64,000 nt of DNA from Isoetes taiwanensis (Eukaryota > Streptophyta > Lycopodiopsida > Isoetales > Isoetaceae), in assembly GCA_021234155.1 (NCBI GenBank), contig JAJEKV010000054.1:5687962-5751961 (forward strand), given 5' to 3'. The position numbers and the translations under genes are program-made. Of the stretch, positions 60,806 to 64,000 are shown piece by piece (the stretch's first letter is position 1; each line of letters begins with the position of its first letter). Under the pieces are notes generated by a model. That model was not told the DNA's origin. It saw only the letters and a list, made by a program, of their open reading frames with translations, and searched no databases.

Positions 60806-61616
60806 TCAATGCATAGGCTCAGGTCCAGATCTGCTAGATTCTACGGATGAGACCGGGGAAGGCGTAGCTATAGGCGCTTGTGTAATTGGAAAGACCTGAC
60901 TACGTCTCTCTTGCCTTTGTTCGAAGAGCCGATTATCACATCGAACTGCAAATCTGATGGCTTCTTCCAAACTCTGGGGATCCTCCATAGACAACAACAT
61001 ATCTTTGACATCCTCTCGTAACCCCCTTCGGAAACAATCTCGAAGTGCAATATCATCCCAGGCAGTATCTACCGCAATTTGACGAAATTCTGATGCATAT
61101 ATGAAAGCCGGGCGAGAGCCTTGCCTTAAGTTGCAAAGTTTTGTGGCTGGCATCTTGTATACCGACGATCGGTGTCTCCAAAGCATGCTTCGAGTTCTGC
61201 AGTGAAAGCAGCAAAATCTTGCAACTCTGGGGCTCCTTTCTCCAATAAAGGTGCAAACCAACTTAGAGCTGGCCCTGTGAGAAGAGAACCAATCAGCCCC
61301 ACTTGTTCTTGAGCTGTGGGATATCTATGAGGATGGAGCTGAATCACAAGCCCGATCCGATTCAAAAACCCTGAGACTTGGACCGAGTCTTGTCAAACTT
61401 CTCTGGCAGGCTGATCTTAGGCTCTGATAGCCTCAATCCCGAGCTAGAAGCAGATTCATGTGAAGCAATACGTTCCTTAAGCTCTTTATTGTCCAACTGC
61501 AACTGCTGGCATACTTGAACAAGCTGCTGGAGCTGCTGTAATAAAGTCGGAACCTCCTCCATAGATATAAAAACACTAAATACGAGCAGAATAATGCTTA
61601 GGATCAGAACAGGCAA
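60806..61616 (-). pseudogene. Gypsy gag capsid region, in three frames
   Basis: Three overlapping pieces (61616-61362, 61365-61126, 61261-60806) cover the retrotransposon gag domain: a glutamine-rich coiled start (LLQQLQQLVQVCQQLQLDN), KISLPEKFDKTR, then YPTAQEQVGLIGSLLTGPALSWF and finally AFIYASEFRQIAVDTAWDD and LRDCFRRGLREDVKDML. The start codon is probably ATG near 61562 (MEEVP). Small indels at about 61365 and 61150 separate the frames. Confidence 0.85.
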
Positions 61617-61643
61617 GAACCGGTAAGGGATTCCGGTTCAAAC

Positions 61644-62134
61644 TGTCATGAACCTACTCGAAAAACAAGGAAAATACGTGGAAAATACGCAAGAAATACG
61701 GAAGAAATACGCCAAGATCGGCAAAGAATCTGATATATGAACAGGAATCAATAATACAATAGCCCGAAGGCAAGCAGGAATACAAGACAGATGCCTAGAA
61801 GGCTCAAGACTGGCGTTGAACCGGAATGGTTTGACAAGAAGGATCAGGATTGCGCCACTCCAATGGATGAGATCGCGCCAAGTGTCGCGCATGCATTTAG
61901 GTTCTAGAACATTCTAGAACCTTCTGGAGATAGTCCCACATATGAGGAAGACGTGAAGGAATGTCTTCAACAAATATTGGTAGCGCACTTGGCAAGGGTG
62001 TGTGACTCGCAACTGGAAGGTTGCGAGTTCAAACCCTGTCTTGTGCAACTACTCTTTTGCATCCGTGTGACGACCATCTTTTGTACATACGAATATAATG
62101 ATCGTATGATACGAATATCCGTATGGTCGTCACA
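61644..62134 (-). repeat. Gypsy 5-prime LTR, 491 bp
   Basis: Promoter LTR for the minus-strand element. It matches the other LTR apart from a few substitutions and a 29-bp deletion at about 61843 that removes the TATATAAG segment. Confidence 0.95.
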
Positions 62135-62152
62135 ATATCTAGAGAGAATAGA

Positions 62153-62258
62153 TGTAATTAAATATGATGCATATGGCAGAAAACAATAACCTTATATATT
62201 CACACACAATTGAATAGATAATGGAATCATATATTCATGTATGAATATGAGATTACAT
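62153..62258 (-). repeat. Copia LTR tail fragment
   Basis: Matches 63396-63498, the 3-prime part of the copia LTR, with nearly complete identity (for example CATATGGCAGAAAACAATAA). It is joined directly to the end of copia gag, so the rest of pol and most of this LTR are deleted. Confidence 0.9.
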
Positions 62259-63130
62259 TGATCATCACGTTTGCCTTGTTACGCTCTTTTGCAAGTCGAG
62301 TGTGACAATCTCTGGCATAATGGTTTGGTTTTCCACAATAATTACATATTAATTTGCGATTCATGGGCTTCTTGTTGAAGCCTTTGCTTGCATCATCCTT
62401 GTTGAAGGATTGGTGATTGAAGGACGAACTGGATCGTGTATTGGGTCGAAACTTGGGCTTGCCTCCAGAGTTTGACCGCTTGTTGCTTGAGTATAAAGCA
62501 ACAACCCCATCACTAGAAGTGTTCAAGGACTTTCTTCTAGTTTCTTCTTGAAGAAGCATGGCTATGGTGGATTGCAGTGACATGATATTGGCTGCTGCTG
62601 ATCTGGCGCCTCCCATTGCTTGAGCGCCTATAGATTGTATGAAAGTATCATAGGAAGGAGGCAAACTTCCTAGAAGGGTCATCACTGCATCAGAATCTTG
62701 AATTGGAGAGCCAACTGCGGCGAGTTGCTCCAAAAGTGTCTTGAATTCATTGATGAATTCGGCCATGCTTTGATTTTCCACCATTTGGAGGGATTTATAA
62801 AATCGTTTTCTTAGAAAAAGTTTGGTGCATGCATCTTGAGGTTCATACATACCAACTAGATGTTCCCAAGCTTCTTTGGACGTTTTGGCGCTGCTGACAT
62901 GAGTCACCACATTGTCCTTCAGATTGAGTATGATAGCAGCGAGTGCTCTACCATCTCGGGCCTCCCATTTGGCCTTCTCTTCTTGGCCAGTTGGTCGCTT
63001 CAGAACCATCAACCATCTTCCATAAATCTTTTTCTAGAAGTAGCATCTTCATTTTAAGTTTCCAGTGATGGAAACCGACGCCGTCAAATCTCTCTATGAG
63101 ACGATGTGTCTCGGTTAAAGTAGCAGCCAT
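62227..63130 (-). pseudogene. Copia gag (UBN2-type) with CCHC zinc knuckle, frameshifted
   Basis: The start codon at 63130 opens MAATLTETHRLIERFDG and FHHWKLKMKMLLLEKDLW, the usual copia gag amino end. A one-base frame change near 63000 leads to the main frame 63012-62227: ALAAIILNLKDNVVTHVSSA, KEAWEHLVGMYE, SLQMVENQSMAEFINEFKTL, LLGSLPPSYDTFI and the knuckle CNYCGKPNHYARDC. The last residues (SYSYMNI) come from LTR sequence, showing that pol has been removed by deletion. Confidence 0.9.
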
Positions 63131-63381
63131 GACTATGATTTTATTAAAAAATCAATCAAGGGGGGTAAAAAAAAATTCAGAGAATTTCTGTCAGCCTCAA
63201 GAATGCGCTTCTTCTGCGGAAAACGCCATTTCTTCGTGCTGCTAATCTCTGATTTACTTTGAATATTGCCTTCCGTATTCTTGATTCTCTTCGTCGATGC
63301 GATTAAATGCTTATTGATGAAAGGAGAAATAGCATTTGGATTCTTGATTTCTTGGCCATTGCTTGGATCGTGAGAAACCAA
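63131..63381 (-). other. Copia 5-prime leader between primer site and gag
   Basis: About 250 bp between the primer-binding site and the gag start. It is AT-rich and has no feature I can name. Confidence 0.6.
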
Positions 63382-63393
63382 GCTCTGATACCA
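63382..63393 (-). other. Copia primer-binding site (initiator tRNA-Met)
   Basis: The minus strand reads TGGTATCAGAGC, the standard plant copia site complementary to the 3-prime end of initiator tRNA-Met, directly following the LTR end TTTCA. Confidence 0.95.
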
Positions 63394-63794
63394 TGAAATT
63401 AAATATGATGCATATGGCAGAAAACAATAACCTTATATATTCACACACAATTGAATAGATAATGGAATCATATATTCATGTATGAATATGAGAGTACATA
63501 TCTGTCTTGAGGAGACGATTCTTGGTGGAAGGGCTCCCCCGTAGTTGTGGAATGCTTGAGTTGAATGTGTTGTGAATATGGGAAATAGGACGGTTTTATG
63601 TAGGGTGTGAAAGGACATATGAAAGGTCATGAGGACATGTCTTTTGGGAAAGGATATGGCTTATGGAAAGGGTATGACCATTGGAGTCATGGATCAATGA
63701 GGTGGACAGGATGACGTGGCTTAGGGAATGACGTGGCGAAGGTGTGCGTTGGTTTGAAGGCAGCGGATAATCTGCGGAATCCATTCCGTTAACA
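63394..63794 (-). repeat. Copia LTR, 401 bp, shared between two elements
   Basis: On the minus strand it begins TGTTAACGGAATGG after a purine run AAGGGGAG and ends AATTTCA at the primer site. Pol lies upstream of it and a new gag downstream, so it serves as the 3-prime LTR of one element and the 5-prime LTR of the next. Confidence 0.85.
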
Positions 63795-64000
63795 CTCCCC
63801 TTAGCCGATGCCCGTCCCTGGTTGTCTTTTATGTTGAGGCTTTTATGCAAGATAGAATAAATTTGTCGTTGGTAGAGGTTTTGTAAGAAAATCGCTACCA
63901 TGTCTTGATAGGGACAATATTGAAGTTGAATCTTCTTCTCAAGAATCTTTTCGTACAAAGTGATACTTGATCTCAATATGTTTTGATCTAGCATTGATTC
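63795..64000 (-). pseudogene. Copia RNase H carboxyl end, truncated by window
   Basis: On the minus strand one frame gives ARSKHIEIKYHFVR, the typical copia RNase H tail; after a frame change QLQYCPYQDMVAIFL and NIKDNQGRASAKGS follow. It ends at the purine tract before the LTR. The rest of the element is outside the window. Confidence 0.75.

Larger units (their letters stand above)
56220..62134 (-). mobile_element. Ty3/gypsy chromovirus retrotransposon, full length
   Basis: Bounded by LTRs at 56220-56739 and 61644-62134 that start TGTCATGAAC and end GTCGTCACA on the plus strand. A perfect 5-bp target duplication ATATC flanks it (56215-56219 and 62135-62139). Polypurine tract AGGAGGGGGATGG abuts the 3-prime LTR at 56740-56752. 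On the minus strand the order is gag, CCHC knuckle, protease, linker, RT, RNase H, integrase, chromodomain, which defines chromoviruses. The LTRs differ by only a few substitutions and one 29-bp indel, so insertion is fairly recent. Frames are interrupted between gag pieces and between RT and integrase, so the copy as read is not autonomous. The primer site after the 5-prime LTR (GTTTGAACCGGAATCC) is not tRNA-iMet. Confidence 0.95.

Overview
This is eukaryotic, plant-type nuclear DNA. It has an intron-rich DNA topoisomerase II gene with short GT-AG introns, Ty3/gypsy and Ty1/copia retrotransposons with plant-style LTRs, one copia primer site matching initiator tRNA-Met, a pentatricopeptide-repeat relic and long AT-rich non-coding stretches. 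The DUF7869-type protein and the bacterial-looking methyltransferase gene make a fern or other non-seed plant my best guess, but that is inference. Expect few working genes and much repeat debris.

Layout. 1-2.8 kb: decayed Ty3/gypsy copy (minus). 2.9-13.8 kb: mostly non-coding, with fragments of a Myb-like gene and of LINE endonuclease, a 0.8-0.95 kb segmental duplication and small tandem repeats. 13.88-18.89 kb: a 5.0-kb insertion that splits a dispersed repeat exactly between A and T, starts with TC and carries PPR and gypsy fragments; it looks like a non-autonomous Helitron. 19.5-25.6 kb (plus): topoisomerase II, 21 exons, complete except for about 19 missing bases at the conserved TOPRIM acidic motif. 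27.26-45.1 kb: nine full and one partial tandem copies of a 1.95-kb unit made of a copia LTR head plus reverse transcriptase/RNase H. Copies differ almost only at CAG/CTG/CCG trinucleotides, which looks like read-error at CHG-methylated sites rather than evolution.

46.7-54.1 kb is the most unusual part. A minus-strand multi-exon gene joins a ParB-like domain to a beta-class DNA N6-adenine/N4-cytosine methyltransferase. It is divergent from a broken plus-strand DUF7869 gene. The shared upstream region and two methyltransferase introns hold about 14 copies of a 16-bp palindrome of the type TGTATTCCGGAATACA, often extended to about 30 bp. A ParB-domain enzyme beside clustered parS-like palindromes suggests a possible self-targeting modification or mobile module; this is a hypothesis.

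56.22-62.13 kb: a structurally complete Ty3/gypsy chromovirus (minus) with two LTRs, a perfect 5-bp target duplication (ATATC), a polypurine tract, gag, protease, RT, RNase H, integrase and chromodomain, broken by frameshifts; its promoter LTR lacks the TATA segment. 62.15-64 kb: copia elements in tandem sharing one LTR (pol end, LTR, tRNA-Met primer site, gag, LTR tail), running off the window.
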